A DNA stretch of 64,000 bases from DASSFG01 sp035547915 (GCA_035547915.1 DASZTS010000123.1:1-64000), one strand, 5' to 3'. Shown: positions 18,068 through 27,243, counted from the first letter of the stretch. Made by a program: numbers and translations. The notes: generated by a model not told the origin, from the letters alone.

Positions 18068-20299
18068 TCAAGAGCCGATAGCGCGGTGCGAGAATTCGTC
18101 CGAGCCGAGGATCTGGGCCGTCACCTCCTCGTCGGTCACGCCGGCTCGGAGTTCGGAGGCGAAATGATCGGTGCCGGCCGGATCGGCCGGGCGATCGAGG
18201 AATCTTGTTATCAGCGCGGCGGCGAGTTGGTGCTCGTACTCGTTGCTGTTAAGTAACTGTGCGGCCAACCGCGACGCCGTGGCACCGGCCGCCAACTCCT
18301 GTTGGAAGAAGGCCAGGCTCGCGGCGTCGACCGAGCGGCCCACAATCGTTGTGAACAGCGCGTCGATCAGATTGCTCGACCCGGCGTGGTCCCGCACGAA
18401 CTCGGGCGAGCCGGCCAACGCGGCCGCGACCTGCTCGATGGTACCGCCCGCCGCCAACTGGCCCGCGAAGTGGGCCAAGCCGGTAGCGTCGGCCGGGCGG
18501 GCCAGGTAGTGCTCGTAGAGCGACTCGACTTCCGTCTGCCGGTACTCGGCGGTGGCTTCGATGCCGGATACGACGCTCGTCGCCGCGGTACCTCCGTCGA
18601 GCATGTTCGACCAATAAGCCAGCGCCGCCGGTTCGGCCGCGCGGTCCAACAGAGCTTCGTAATAGGCGTCGACCAGCTTTTGATTGGGTGATAATGTCGT
18701 CGTCGACTGGGGCGCGGGTTCGCTGCTCGTATCGAGCGGCGACGCGACGCTCGGCGTCTGCGCCACCGGCTTGGACGCCGCCGGTCCCAACAACAAGGGG
18801 ATGGAGCCGGGCGGGATGAAGGTGACCGGTGTGGGAGAAGTTGGTGTGCCGGGTGCCGGTAGTTCGGGAATCAGGACGGGATTCAGTACGGGGTCCTGTA
18901 ACACGGGGCTCGGAGTCGTCTGGTTCTGCCCGCCCGGCTCATGCGTGATGGTCGGCCCCGATCCGCCATCTTGTTGAGTCGGATCCTCGACCTGGCCCAT
19001 GAACAGCACGCTGCCCGACTGCGTATCACGGATCAGGAACAGGAAGGGATGGTCGGCGTTGAACTGGATCGGAGTCCGCGGATCAAAAGCAATAGCAGAA
19101 ATGCTCAGCTTCATGACCGTAGCCGCGGCGGCTTCCGTCCCCGCTTCATCGACGCTGATGAACGCTTGGTGGTAAACGTCATCGATGTGCAACACGCTGG
19201 GGTCGGTGATTCCGGAAAAGTCGGCGCCTCTGGTGAAGGCGTCGGTCATGCCCAACGCCTTCAACGGCGCAGATAACTCGAATTGCGTCGTCATTTGAAA
19301 CTTGGGCAGCGATACCGCAACGTCTTGCGAGGTAAGCCCACTCAGCCAGCCATTGATGTCCTGGGGTATCTGGTAGCTGTCCAGTCCAGACAAACCACTC
19401 TGTGTCGGCAACAGAATGTCCATGGCCAGCCGGCCATTGGCGTAAGGAAGCTCGAGGACCTGGAAGCCATCGCTCTCCATGTACTTGAAATTAGTCGTCT
19501 GATGCATGGTCGGAGCGGTGACTTGGCTCCCCGAAGCGAGCGTGAAGGGAGCGTCGCTCGTCTGACCGGGCGTGAAAGGCGACACCCAGGCCGCCTTGAG
19601 GTAGATGGCGTTGGCTAGAACGAGCCGAGTCGTGTCATCGAGCGAGCCCGGCGGCAACACGTCTTGAATCTTGCCGTGCGTCTCTTGTGATACCCAATCG
19701 TTGATCGTCTCCCGCGCCGCCTCGGCAGCGTCCTTGTAATCGACCTGCTGCAAGGCGCCAGAAAAATCCTGCTGGATGACGTTCAAGAACTCGGGCAGGA
19801 TGTCGAGACCCTGTTGCGCCCAGAGGGCATTGGCCACGCTCAACAAGTAGCCGCCGCTCTGGCCAGCGGCGTTCAGGTCGGCGAGCAGTTCGCCGTAATC
19901 GGCCTCTATGCTGCTGGCATCGGAACCCAGGTGCAGCACGCTTGCCATCTGCTGGGCGGTCTCTCCACCCGCGCCCGCGTAGGCCATCGTCAGGGCCGTG
20001 GCGACGCTGAATGGCGACACGAACAGGTTCCCGCCCATCGTGCTCTGGAGCTGCGCGTAGAGATCGAGCGCGAAGGCATCGATCGAGTTGCCGGCGGCCG
20101 TCTCGTCGGCGGCCTGGGTGCCGGAATTCACCGACGCGGTCAGCGCGGCCGGTGCCACGAGTCCGCTGGCCGAAAGGACCCACCGATCTTCCATCGCCTC
20201 GAACGTCGGCCGACGCAACGAGTAGCCGCGACTGATCTGACGGGAAGAGAGAGCGAGAAGGGATCGCCTGACCGAACGTCTGCCGCCGAGAAAACGCAT
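18068..20299 (-). CDS. Serpin-DUF4214 fusion with planctomycete surface-type N-terminus
   Basis: This secreted protein has 743 aa. The N-terminus is Arg-rich and contains FEAMEDRWVLSA (about residues 33-44), a variant of the LEPRxLLSA motif seen at the start of many planctomycete surface proteins. A full serpin domain spans about residues 70-445 (NLFVSPFSVATALTMAYAGA, LVLANAIYLKAAWVSPF, HPFLFLIRD). The reactive-loop hinge GTEAAAATVM (about residue 387) has the small residues typical of inhibitory serpins. A Pro/Thr-rich linker follows, then a DUF4214 domain (about residues 560-743) with repeats such as YYEALLDRAAEPAALAYW and RFLDRPADPAGTDHFASEL. The start at 20299 follows GGAGG; an upstream in-frame start at 20335 lacks support. 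Confidence 0.9.
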   Translation of the reverse strand: MRFLGGRRSVRRSLLALSSRQISRGYSLRRPTFEAMEDRWVLSASGLVAPAALTASVNSGTQAADETAAGNSIDAFALDLYAQLQSTMGGNLFVSPFSVATALTMAYAGAGGETAQQMASVLHLGSDASSIEADYGELLADLNAAGQSGGYLLSVANALWAQQGLDILPEFLNVIQQDFSGALQQVDYKDAAEAARETINDWVSQETHGKIQDVLPPGSLDDTTRLVLANAIYLKAAWVSPFTPGQTSDAPFTLASGSQVTAPTMHQTTNFKYMESDGFQVLELPYANGRLAMDILLPTQSGLSGLDSYQIPQDINGWLSGLTSQDVAVSLPKFQMTTQFELSAPLKALGMTDAFTRGADFSGITDPSVLHIDDVYHQAFISVDEAGTEAAAATVMKLSISAIAFDPRTPIQFNADHPFLFLIRDTQSGSVLFMGQVEDPTQQDGGSGPTITHEPGGQNQTTPSPVLQDPVLNPVLIPELPAPGTPTSPTPVTFIPPGSIPLLLGPAASKPVAQTPSVASPLDTSSEPAPQSTTTLSPNQKLVDAYYEALLDRAAEPAALAYWSNMLDGGTAATSVVSGIEATAEYRQTEVESLYEHYLARPADATGLAHFAGQLAAGGTIEQVAAALAGSPEFVRDHAGSSNLIDALFTTIVGRSVDAASLAFFQQELAAGATASRLAAQLLNSNEYEHQLAAALITRFLDRPADPAGTDHFASELRAGVTDEEVTAQILGSDEFSHRAIGS

Positions 20300-20607
20300 G
20301 GGTCGTGCCTCCGCCGCCTGTCGGTACTGTCCCACGCCGCGGACCCATGCAAGCGGACACCCTGGACCCCGGCCGTCAAGAGTCGATTATCACCCTGGTT
20401 GCGACCGGGTCAAGAATTTAGTTCCGCATCGTCCGTCTCTTTCCTGGGATGGACGTTTATTGGCCAGGGAGATGAGGAGGGACCTTTGCAACGGACCGGC
20501 CGCCGGCCGTCAGAAGCGAGCGTGACTTGATCGCATAGGCCGGATAGATTGATGGGTAGAAGTGTGCCTTCACCTCATTTCTACAAAGGCGCACGGGCGG
20601 GTGACAC
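20300..20607. other. Divergent intergenic region, 308 bp
   Basis: This region separates the serpin fusion (minus) from the first tandem DUF1559 gene (plus) and must contain both promoters. A GC-rich palindrome, GGCCGCCGGCC, lies near 20499. The last 27 bases before the DUF1559 start (GGCGCACGGGCGGGTGAC core) are repeated almost exactly upstream of the second paralogue near 21928-21948. No gene was seen. Confidence 0.4.
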
Positions 20608-21897
20608 ATGAAAGACTCTGGTCATCCATTCCGGACTCGACCGACCGGGCGGTCTCGCGGCGTGACGCTGGTCGAACTGCTGATCGTCGTCGGCATCATC
20701 GCATTCTTGCTCGCTCTCCTGGTGCCGGCAATTCAGGCTAGCCGCGAGGCGGCTCGCCGCAGCCAATGCCATAACAACCTCAAGCAAATCGGGCTGGGGC
20801 TGCAAACCTACGCCGACATCAACAAGTACTATCCGTGTGATGCGTTGTGGGGGCAGTATCCGCGTAACCGGTACGCGGAGATCGGTACGCGGCAGCGCGC
20901 ATACCATTATCCCTGGAGCTTTTCCATCTTGCCCCTGCTCACGTCATCGCCCTTCTACGCGGCCGTCAACAAACGAACCGCGATCTGGAACCAGAGCCAA
21001 GAAAAGGGGATCGGGTCCGCGGTGATCTCGCCCCCGGCCTATCGCGGCAACGCTCAATCGGATCATCAGATGTCCGCCTATCGCTGCCCGGCAGATACTA
21101 CGTTTACCGGCCCGAGCGACCTGCCCGATCTGTGCATGTGGATCAACTATGCGGGCAATGTGGGCGTCGGTATCTATTCGGCCGCGCTGGAAGACGACTC
21201 GGACTGCGTGGGCAAGACCACGGCTCCCCTGAGCACGCGAGGCCTGTTCGCCTTCAACGACCCGGTCGGTGTTGGCATGATCAAGGATGGCGAGTCGAAT
21301 ACGATCGCCATCGCCGAGGTGACGTCGTGTAGTGTGGCCGCGCCGATCACGCCCGGAGGCACTGCGTACAATGCCACGCTCAAGGAGGATCTGTCCTTTG
21401 CGGCCGATTCAGAGCAGCCGTTGCCGCTGACCTGGGAACTGCACGGCGCGGATGCCAAGGTGGCCCCCGGCAGCGGCAAGCTGCGAGACGGGTTGTGGAC
21501 CAACCGGGGCGGTTCTAGCAAAGTGCCGATGGTCTTTCGCGCTGCAGTAGTCGCCCTGACCGAAAGCATCACCGGTAGCGGCCCCTGCTCCCTGCCCGAT
21601 ACGTATACCTCGGCCCAGGGTGGAACGTGTGGCGAAGGTAGCGGTGAGGGCTCGACCGCGGGTTTCGAGCTCGCGGGCGCGTTTCGAGGAGCGCCGATCG
21701 CGGGTATCGCGCCGCTCTACAACGCGCTCTATGGCCCCAATTCGAATTGGCTCGGACCCGACAGCAAACACCCAACAATCGTGAACGTCGTATTTGTCGA
21801 TGGCCATGTGGGCGTGATCGAGCATTCTATCAGTTACCCGGTCTGGGGCGCCCTCAACACGCGCCAGGGCGGTGACACGACCGATCGCGATTTTTAA
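20608..21897 (+). CDS. DUF1559 pseudopilin-like protein (tandem copy 1)
   Basis: This 429-aa DUF1559 protein has a basic leader (MKDSGHPFRTRPTGRSRG) followed by a prepilin-type helix (VTLVELLIVVGIIAFLLALL) with Glu in the usual place. The signature CHNNLKQIGLGLQTYADINK follows, and the C-terminal HPTIVNVVFVDGHVGVIEHSI is the expected DUF1559 end. The residue at +1 of the expected cleavage site is Val rather than Phe. The internal insertion before the C-terminal motif (GSGEGSTAGFELAGAF) is shared with the neighbouring copy and marks a recent tandem duplication. It is presumably exported or membrane-anchored and processed like a pseudopilin. The role of the family is unknown. Confidence 0.9.
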   Translation: MKDSGHPFRTRPTGRSRGVTLVELLIVVGIIAFLLALLVPAIQASREAARRSQCHNNLKQIGLGLQTYADINKYYPCDALWGQYPRNRYAEIGTRQRAYHYPWSFSILPLLTSSPFYAAVNKRTAIWNQSQEKGIGSAVISPPAYRGNAQSDHQMSAYRCPADTTFTGPSDLPDLCMWINYAGNVGVGIYSAALEDDSDCVGKTTAPLSTRGLFAFNDPVGVGMIKDGESNTIAIAEVTSCSVAAPITPGGTAYNATLKEDLSFAADSEQPLPLTWELHGADAKVAPGSGKLRDGLWTNRGGSSKVPMVFRAAVVALTESITGSGPCSLPDTYTSAQGGTCGEGSGEGSTAGFELAGAFRGAPIAGIAPLYNALYGPNSNWLGPDSKHPTIVNVVFVDGHVGVIEHSISYPVWGALNTRQGGDTTDRDF

Positions 21898-21948
21898 CCA
21901 CGCATAGCCTTTTCGGTTTCCCTTTGCAGGCGCACGGGCGGGTGACCT

Positions 21949-23335
21949 ATGAAAGACTCTGTTTGTCTGTTCCGGACTCGATCGGCCAGACGGTCTCGCG
22001 GGTTCACGCTTAAAGCGGCCGACAAAACCCGGAAGCCGGAGCGCCGTGGGCGAAAAAATCGGCCGTGAAACGCCGATTTTTGTGGAGCTCGATCCGGTTT
22101 TGTCGGTTGCTCTTAAAGAGTTGCTGATCGTCATCGGTGTGATCGCCTTCTTGCTGACTCTATTGGCGCCGGCCATTCAAGCAAGCCGCGAGTCTGCCCG
22201 CCGTAGCCAGTGCAATAACAATCTCAAGCAGATCGGGCTAGCATTGATGAACTATGCCGACGTTCACAACAGCTTCCCATACGATGCGTTGTGGGGGCGG
22301 TATCCGGGGGGCGGGGACGAAACGGCCGATACAAGACAGGCTGCATATCATTATCCCTGGAGCCTGAGCATTTTTCCTTTTCTCGAAGCGTCGATGCTCT
22401 ACTCTTCCATCGACAAAGATCAGGCGATTTGGAACCAGAGTCCACAGCTTGGCCCACGTGCTGCGAAGGCACCTCGTCGTAACATCCGATCATTGCGGAT
22501 CCCGACCTACCTCTGCCCATCAGACGCCACCTTTGGCGGCCCGGACGACTTGCCCGGTGAGTGTATGTGGACGAATTACGCCGGCAACGTGGGCGTCGGT
22601 ATCTATTCGGCCAGGGTGGGAACGGGACCGGACCGCACGGGCAGGACGACGGCTCCTCTGGGCACGCGCGGCCTCTTCGCCTTCAACGACCCAGCCCGTT
22701 TTGGCATGATCACGGACGGGACATCGAACACGATCGCCGTCGCGGAGGTGACTTCGTGCAGCGTGGCCATGCCGATCGTGTCCGGAGGCTATATCTATAA
22801 CGACACGCTCGCGAAGGATCTGTCTTTTCCCGCCGACTCAGAACAGCCGTTCGCGCCGACGTGGGATTTGCGCGGTGTGGAGGACAAGATAGCTCCCGGA
22901 AGCGGTAAGCGGAGGGCAGGGCTCCGGATCGGGCCGAACCACTCCACGAAAGTGCCCCTGGTCTTTCGCGCGGCGTTGGTCGCCCTGACCGAAAGCATCA
23001 CCGGCAGCGGACCCTGTTCCTTGCCCGACACCTATGGCTCGGCCCAGGGGGGAGAATGCGGCAAGGGCAGCGGTGCCGGCGCGACCGCGGGCTTCGAGTT
23101 GGCGGGAACGGTCGGAGGAACACCGATCGCGGGTATGGCGCCGCTCTACAATGCGCTCTATGGCCCCAATTCGAATTGGCTCGGACCGGACAGCAAGCAT
23201 CCAGGAGTCGTGGTGGTCGTCTTTGCCGATGCCCATACGAGCACGATTCAGAATTCCATCTCTTGCCGGATCTGGGCCATGATCAACACGCGCGCAGGTG
23301 ATGAAAAGTTTTGTTCTTGCTGTCTTGAAGATTAG
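21949..23335 (+). pseudogene. DUF1559 protein (tandem copy 2) interrupted by MITE-like repeat A
   Basis: The original start (ATG 21949, MKDSVCLFRTRSARRSRGFT) mirrors the neighbouring paralogue, but after codon GFTL the frame runs into repeat A and stops within it at a TGA near 22066. Beyond the repeat the DUF1559 sequence resumes (ELLIVIGVIAFLLTLL, CNNNLKQIGLALMNYADVHN) and continues intact to 23335. Removing the 96-bp repeat plus one 7-bp flank (CTTAAAG) gives 1284 bp, or 428 codons, in perfect frame; the paralogue has 430. A new in-frame GTG inside the repeat (22046), preceded by GGAG, could express a 429-aa chimera. That chimera would lack the basic leader and the prepilin cleavage site, so normal export is doubtful. 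The gene is either a pseudogene or an altered protein. Confidence 0.85.
22016..22111 (+). mobile_element. MITE-like repeat, copy A
   Basis: This non-coding 96-bp element begins CGGCCGACAAAACC and ends GGTTTTGTCGGTTGCT, so its termini are imperfect inverted repeats. It is flanked on both sides by the 7-bp direct repeat CTTAAAG (22009-22015 and 22112-22118). A central hairpin pairs AAAAATCGGC with GCCGATTTTT. It sits inside the DUF1559 gene. Three other copies are at 23385-23478, 29847-29942 (inverted) and 53457-53550. No transposase is encoded, so mobilisation in trans is inferred. Confidence 0.8.
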
Positions 23336-23351
23336 CCGCGCATGTTCCTAA

Positions 23352-23370
23352 CCTCTCCCAGAGGGAAAGG
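23352..23370. repeat. CCTCTCCC hairpin repeat, copy 2
   Basis: CCTCTCCC-AGA-GGGAAAGG forms an inverted repeat with one mismatch, preceded by CCTAA like the copy at 8287-8305. It lies directly beside repeat B, between the interrupted DUF1559 gene and the large membrane-protein gene. Confidence 0.4.
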
Positions 23371-23384
23371 ACCTTTGCTAAGAG

Positions 23385-23478
23385 CGGCCGACAAAACGCG
23401 GAAATCGGAGCGCTGCGGGTAAAAATCGGCGGTGAAACGCCGATTTTTCGGCAACTCGATCCGGTTTGGTCGGTTGCG
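23385..23478 (+). mobile_element. MITE-like repeat, copy B
   Basis: This 94-bp copy has the same ends (CGGCCGACAAAAC, CGGTTGCG) and is flanked by perfect 7-bp direct repeats CTAAGAG at 23378-23384 and 23479-23485. It is intergenic, upstream of the large membrane protein gene, where it could alter expression. Confidence 0.75.
23421..23448. terminator. Bidirectional terminator-like hairpin within repeat B
   Basis: AAAAATCGGCG and CGCCGATTTTT form a perfect 11-bp stem with a 6-base loop (GTGAAA), with a T-run on the 3' arm of either strand. By form it could terminate transcription in both directions after the DUF1559 genes. Termination is inferred. Confidence 0.35.
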
Positions 23479-23647
23479 CTAAGAGTGTCCTGCAGCGAAT
23501 TCGGACCGCGACGCGATAAAAAATTTGACAAGGTGCGCCGCGCCGTTATATTGCCCGAATTGTGCTTCCGGGTGAGGCAGGAAGGTCTCGCCTTCCAATT
23601 CGCCGGTGCGGGCAGAGTGTCGTGCCGGCTGGCCGTGGGGACAGGGC

Positions 23648-26600
23648 ATGAGCGGCGAAGAGAAAGGCGCCGGTATCGGCGGGTTGATGAACCCGAGCCT
23701 GCTGGTGCTGGTCGTCAGCATCATGGGGTATCTGGTCTCGAACCCCGTGTTGAAGTCGGTGCGGCCGGAGCTCGCCTCGCTGAACAGCGTGCCGCCGCCA
23801 CCCTCTCCCCCGCCTCTTTCGGGCATCCACTCGCGGCTGTGGGACGATCCGTTGTGGGTGGCCTACCAGCATAGTCAGCGGCTCCCAGCCGACGAGCGTA
23901 CGTCCATCGAAACCCTGGCCGATCTGTTGGACCGGTTTTCCAAGGACGACGAACCGGACGCGCCGAGCGTGGCCGAACTCTTTCGCAGGGTCGTCGAAAC
24001 GGTCGCCGGTGGGCCCAACGAACGGATGCTCTGCCTGCCGGTCTTTGTCTCGGGCGAACCATACGCGGTCGACACCGAGCAACGGAAACGGACGACGTAT
24101 GCCGTATTGTCGGCGCTCGGTACTCTACACTATGACCTGACCTATCCGGATCGGCTGTCGTACGTAACCGTACCCATCCAAGTCGACGACCAGGTCAGCG
24201 CGGAACCCATTCGGGTCGACAACCTGGTGGTTCCCATCAAGCTGTTGGAGAAGTCGGACGCCTCCGACGGAGTCCCTCGTGAGGGGCCGAAGGCGGTCCT
24301 CGTCTGCTGGATCAACGAAGCCCAATTGGGCAGCCGACCGCTCGCCGCCCTGGGCCAGGTGCTCGAGCAGTTGTTCTGCTCGGTTCCCAATCTCAGTACC
24401 AAGCTGGCGGTCCACATCCTCGGTCCGACCAGTTCCGACGGATTGCTCGATATGGCGCGGGAGGATAACGAGCCGAAACAGAAACCGGACGAGGGCGCGG
24501 ACGGTCCGCCGGGTCGAAAGCTCAGCAACGCCTACGTCGAGGCGGCCAAGCCAGGGTATTTCTCGCGCTACAACGATCCGAAGCTCTATTCGGGCAGCGC
24601 CACCGTGTCGGCCGACGGGCTGGCTGATGCGGAGAGAAAATCGTTAATCCAGTTTTGCAGAGGTCCGACGCGGTGCGGACTGCACGTGATTCGTTCGATC
24701 GGCACCGACGAACTTCTGTTGCAACGGATCGTCGGCGAACTCAAGCTGCGGGGCGCCTGGCCCTGGCCGGACCAGTCGGCGTCCGCATCGACCGCGAACG
24801 GCGCCGATCAGGGCCGGTACATCGTGCTCGTCTGCGAACGCGATTCGCTCTTCGGCCGGGCGCTCCCCGGCGCTTTTCGCCGGGTATCGAACAACGTCCT
24901 CACGCCGTGGGATCGGCGCGGTCGGACCGCCGATCCGCTGCAAGTCTTCAGTTACCTACAAGGCCTCGACGGCCAGCTTCCCGAAAAGAGCGGACACGAA
25001 AGGGGACCGACCTACGGCGAGCCGGCGGCCAGTGGCCCTAAGCCCGAAGGCGGAGCGGCCGCGCCGTTCACCACGCAGCCCGGCCAACCGGTGCCGGCCA
25101 CGGGCCGCTCGCAGTTTGACTACCTGCGCCGCCTGGAGGAGGACCTGCTCCGTTTCCATCGCGAGAAGGTCAACGCCGGGCAACTCGGCATCGTGGCCAT
25201 CGGCGTGTTGGGAACCGACGTGTACGACAAGCTGCTCGTGTTGCAGGCGCTGCGCGCCCGGTTTCCCCAGATCTGTTTCTTCACGACCGATTGCGACGCC
25301 GATTATTGTCTCGAACCCGAATACCCGACCTCGCGGAACCTGATCATCGCCTCGCATTTCGGACTGCAACTGCACCCCGACTTGCAGCGCGAAGCGCCCG
25401 CCTTTCGCGACAGCTACCAGACAGCGCAATACTTCCAGTCGCTGCTGGCCTTGGGCGACAAGGCCATTCCGCCCGAACTGGCCGATGACCCGTGGCAACT
25501 GAAGGGTGGCATGCCGGCCAACGGCTTGGAGCCGCTGACGTTCGAGGTCGCCCGCCACGGCTTGTACCAGCTCACGTCACCCTCGCAGACGAATTGGTTC
25601 AATGCGCATGTGCAGCCGCCGGGTCCGCGCGAAGCGCATTGGCTGTGGCGGCCGCGACACGTCTTGTGTGCCCTGCTGGCGGCGGCGGCGCTGGCCGCGC
25701 TCGTCTGCCACATGGTGACGCTGCCGCACGTCACCGATCGGCGCTGGGGTTTGCTCGGCGGCATCGCGTTCGCCGGAGTTTTTTTGCTCGTCCTGGCGAC
25801 GGCCGCCTGGGACCACGGGCGGGCCGACGGAGAACCTTTCGAACTGTTCGAAGGCATCAGCACCTGGCCGTCGACGCTGTTGCGGACGCTCGCCGCGCTG
25901 CTGAGTGTCGGGTTGTTGTACAAGGCGACCGTCGACCTGACGGTCGATTCCGGTAAGCGCGACGAACAGTTGCGGCCACGGGGCGTGCCGGATGTGGCCG
26001 ATGACCCGCGCGGCTGGTATCCGTCGGCGCGACAATGGCTGCAACGGGTCGTCAAGGTGTCGCGGCCGGGCTGGCTGGGGCGATTCTGGGAAGGGCTCAA
26101 GCAAGATCTGCTCATATCGAACTGGCCCGACGAGCGGTCTGCCCGCAGCGCCGAGTTGCGCGATGGCTATCACCGCCGCGGGACTACGGGGCTACGGTTG
26201 CTCCGCAGCTTGGTGATGGCCGCCATTTATATGGTCTTCAGCTCGCTCCTGTTCGCCATGACGGGCCTTCCGAACACCCCGTATCGCGGGCCGGTCGCCC
26301 AAGCGTGGGCCACCAGTATATTGACGTTGTCCGTCAGCCTGATGATCTGGCTCACGTTCTTCGTCTTCGACGCCACGTTGTTGTGCCGGCGTTTCGTCAA
26401 AAACGTCGTCGCCGAACGCCCCGATTGGCCGGCGGAATCCGCCGGCATGGTCGCCCTTCAGCAACACAAACAACCGCACGATCTCGACGACGCCCGCGAA
26501 CTGCTGACGCTGCGCATCATCGCCGAACGCACGCAAGTCGTCGGCAAGCTGGTCACCTATCCGTTCTGGGTGCTGTTGCTCGTCATCCTCTCGCGGCATT

Positions 26601-26944
26601 CGATCTTCGACTTCTTCGACTTTCCGCCGGCGCTGTTCATCATGTGGGGGCTGTCGTTGGGCGGTATCCTCATCTGTGCCGCCGCCTTGCGGGGAACGGC
26701 GCGCGACGCCCGCGACAAGGTGCTCTCGCGCCTGCGCGATTCGTTGGCCACCACCGCGGGCCGCGAGGAGCCGGCTTGGCGAGGCCGGGCGGAGCAATTG
26801 CGACAATTCATCGCCGAGATCAAACAAGAAGACCGGGGCGCGTTCCGTCCGTTGATGCAAGACCCGATCGTGACGGCCCTCGCCACGTTGTTCGGCGGCA
26901 CCGGCGGCATCGTACTGCTCGAACAATTCCTGCCCTTCCATTAA
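23648..26944 (+). CDS. Large multi-pass membrane protein with a periplasmic-binding-like segment
   Basis: This protein has 1098 aa and I cannot assign it to a named family. Residues about 12-31 form one N-terminal TM (LLVLVVSIMGYLVSN), followed by a Pro-rich spacer and a soluble alpha/beta region of roughly 600 aa. Around residues 513-597 the run LGIVAIGVLGTDVYDKLLVL, then FFTTDCDAD, then NLIIASHFGL, resembles a type I periplasmic-binding fold half (inference). Seven TM segments follow (about residues 671-692, 700-720, 741-762, 846-872, 886-913, 965-988 and 991-1014), then a short charged tail. The start at ATG 23648 is chosen because it immediately precedes the first TM; an upstream start at 23606 adds 14 residues. 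It lies 11 bp upstream of the small anchored protein gene, suggesting an operon with the genes to 29832. Confidence 0.75.
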   Translation: MSGEEKGAGIGGLMNPSLLVLVVSIMGYLVSNPVLKSVRPELASLNSVPPPPSPPPLSGIHSRLWDDPLWVAYQHSQRLPADERTSIETLADLLDRFSKDDEPDAPSVAELFRRVVETVAGGPNERMLCLPVFVSGEPYAVDTEQRKRTTYAVLSALGTLHYDLTYPDRLSYVTVPIQVDDQVSAEPIRVDNLVVPIKLLEKSDASDGVPREGPKAVLVCWINEAQLGSRPLAALGQVLEQLFCSVPNLSTKLAVHILGPTSSDGLLDMAREDNEPKQKPDEGADGPPGRKLSNAYVEAAKPGYFSRYNDPKLYSGSATVSADGLADAERKSLIQFCRGPTRCGLHVIRSIGTDELLLQRIVGELKLRGAWPWPDQSASASTANGADQGRYIVLVCERDSLFGRALPGAFRRVSNNVLTPWDRRGRTADPLQVFSYLQGLDGQLPEKSGHERGPTYGEPAASGPKPEGGAAAPFTTQPGQPVPATGRSQFDYLRRLEEDLLRFHREKVNAGQLGIVAIGVLGTDVYDKLLVLQALRARFPQICFFTTDCDADYCLEPEYPTSRNLIIASHFGLQLHPDLQREAPAFRDSYQTAQYFQSLLALGDKAIPPELADDPWQLKGGMPANGLEPLTFEVARHGLYQLTSPSQTNWFNAHVQPPGPREAHWLWRPRHVLCALLAAAALAALVCHMVTLPHVTDRRWGLLGGIAFAGVFLLVLATAAWDHGRADGEPFELFEGISTWPSTLLRTLAALLSVGLLYKATVDLTVDSGKRDEQLRPRGVPDVADDPRGWYPSARQWLQRVVKVSRPGWLGRFWEGLKQDLLISNWPDERSARSAELRDGYHRRGTTGLRLLRSLVMAAIYMVFSSLLFAMTGLPNTPYRGPVAQAWATSILTLSVSLMIWLTFFVFDATLLCRRFVKNVVAERPDWPAESAGMVALQQHKQPHDLDDARELLTLRIIAERTQVVGKLVTYPFWVLLLVILSRHSIFDFFDFPPALFIMWGLSLGGILICAAALRGTARDARDKVLSRLRDSLATTAGREEPAWRGRAEQLRQFIAEIKQEDRGAFRPLMQDPIVTALATLFGGTGGIVLLEQFLPFH

Positions 26945-26955
26945 GGATGGTTGCC

Positions 26956-27243
26956 ATGGAGATTCGTTCCCCGGCGCAGGGCCGACCGCGGCGGTCTCCC
27001 ATCGTGTTGATCTCGTTGATCGCCATCTTGGCAGTGTTGGCCGCGGTGGGCACGGCCTTCCTTATCTCGCAGTGGGCAAGCGTGCGAGAGAAGAGGGAAT
27101 ATCTGGCGTCGCTCGCCGCGCGGGCAGAAGCCCATACCGCCGCGAATGGAACCACGCGGGCCAGTCGGATCGCCCATTCGACGGGCGCCGCCCCCACGGC
27201 CCACGAGGTGCCCGCGGCAGGCGGCGCCATCGAACCCGTGTAA
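26956..27243 (+). CDS. Small single-TM protein; probable 5' part of a split gene
   Basis: This 95-aa product has a basic N-terminus (MEIRSPAQGRPRRSP), one TM helix (IVLISLIAILAVLAAVGTAFL) and an Ala-rich tail of about 50 residues ending GGAIEPV. It stops at TAA 27241-27243. The start at 26956 has AAGGA at a good distance; an in-frame ATG at 26947 is an alternative. The same reading frame continues open for 373 codons after the TAA (see 27280-28362). Topology predicts a cytoplasmic N-terminus with the tail outside. On its own the tail has no recognisable fold, so it may be the membrane anchor of the downstream propeller-like domain. Confidence 0.7.
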   Translation: MEIRSPAQGRPRRSPIVLISLIAILAVLAAVGTAFLISQWASVREKREYLASLAARAEAHTAANGTTRASRIAHSTGAAPTAHEVPAAGGAIEPV

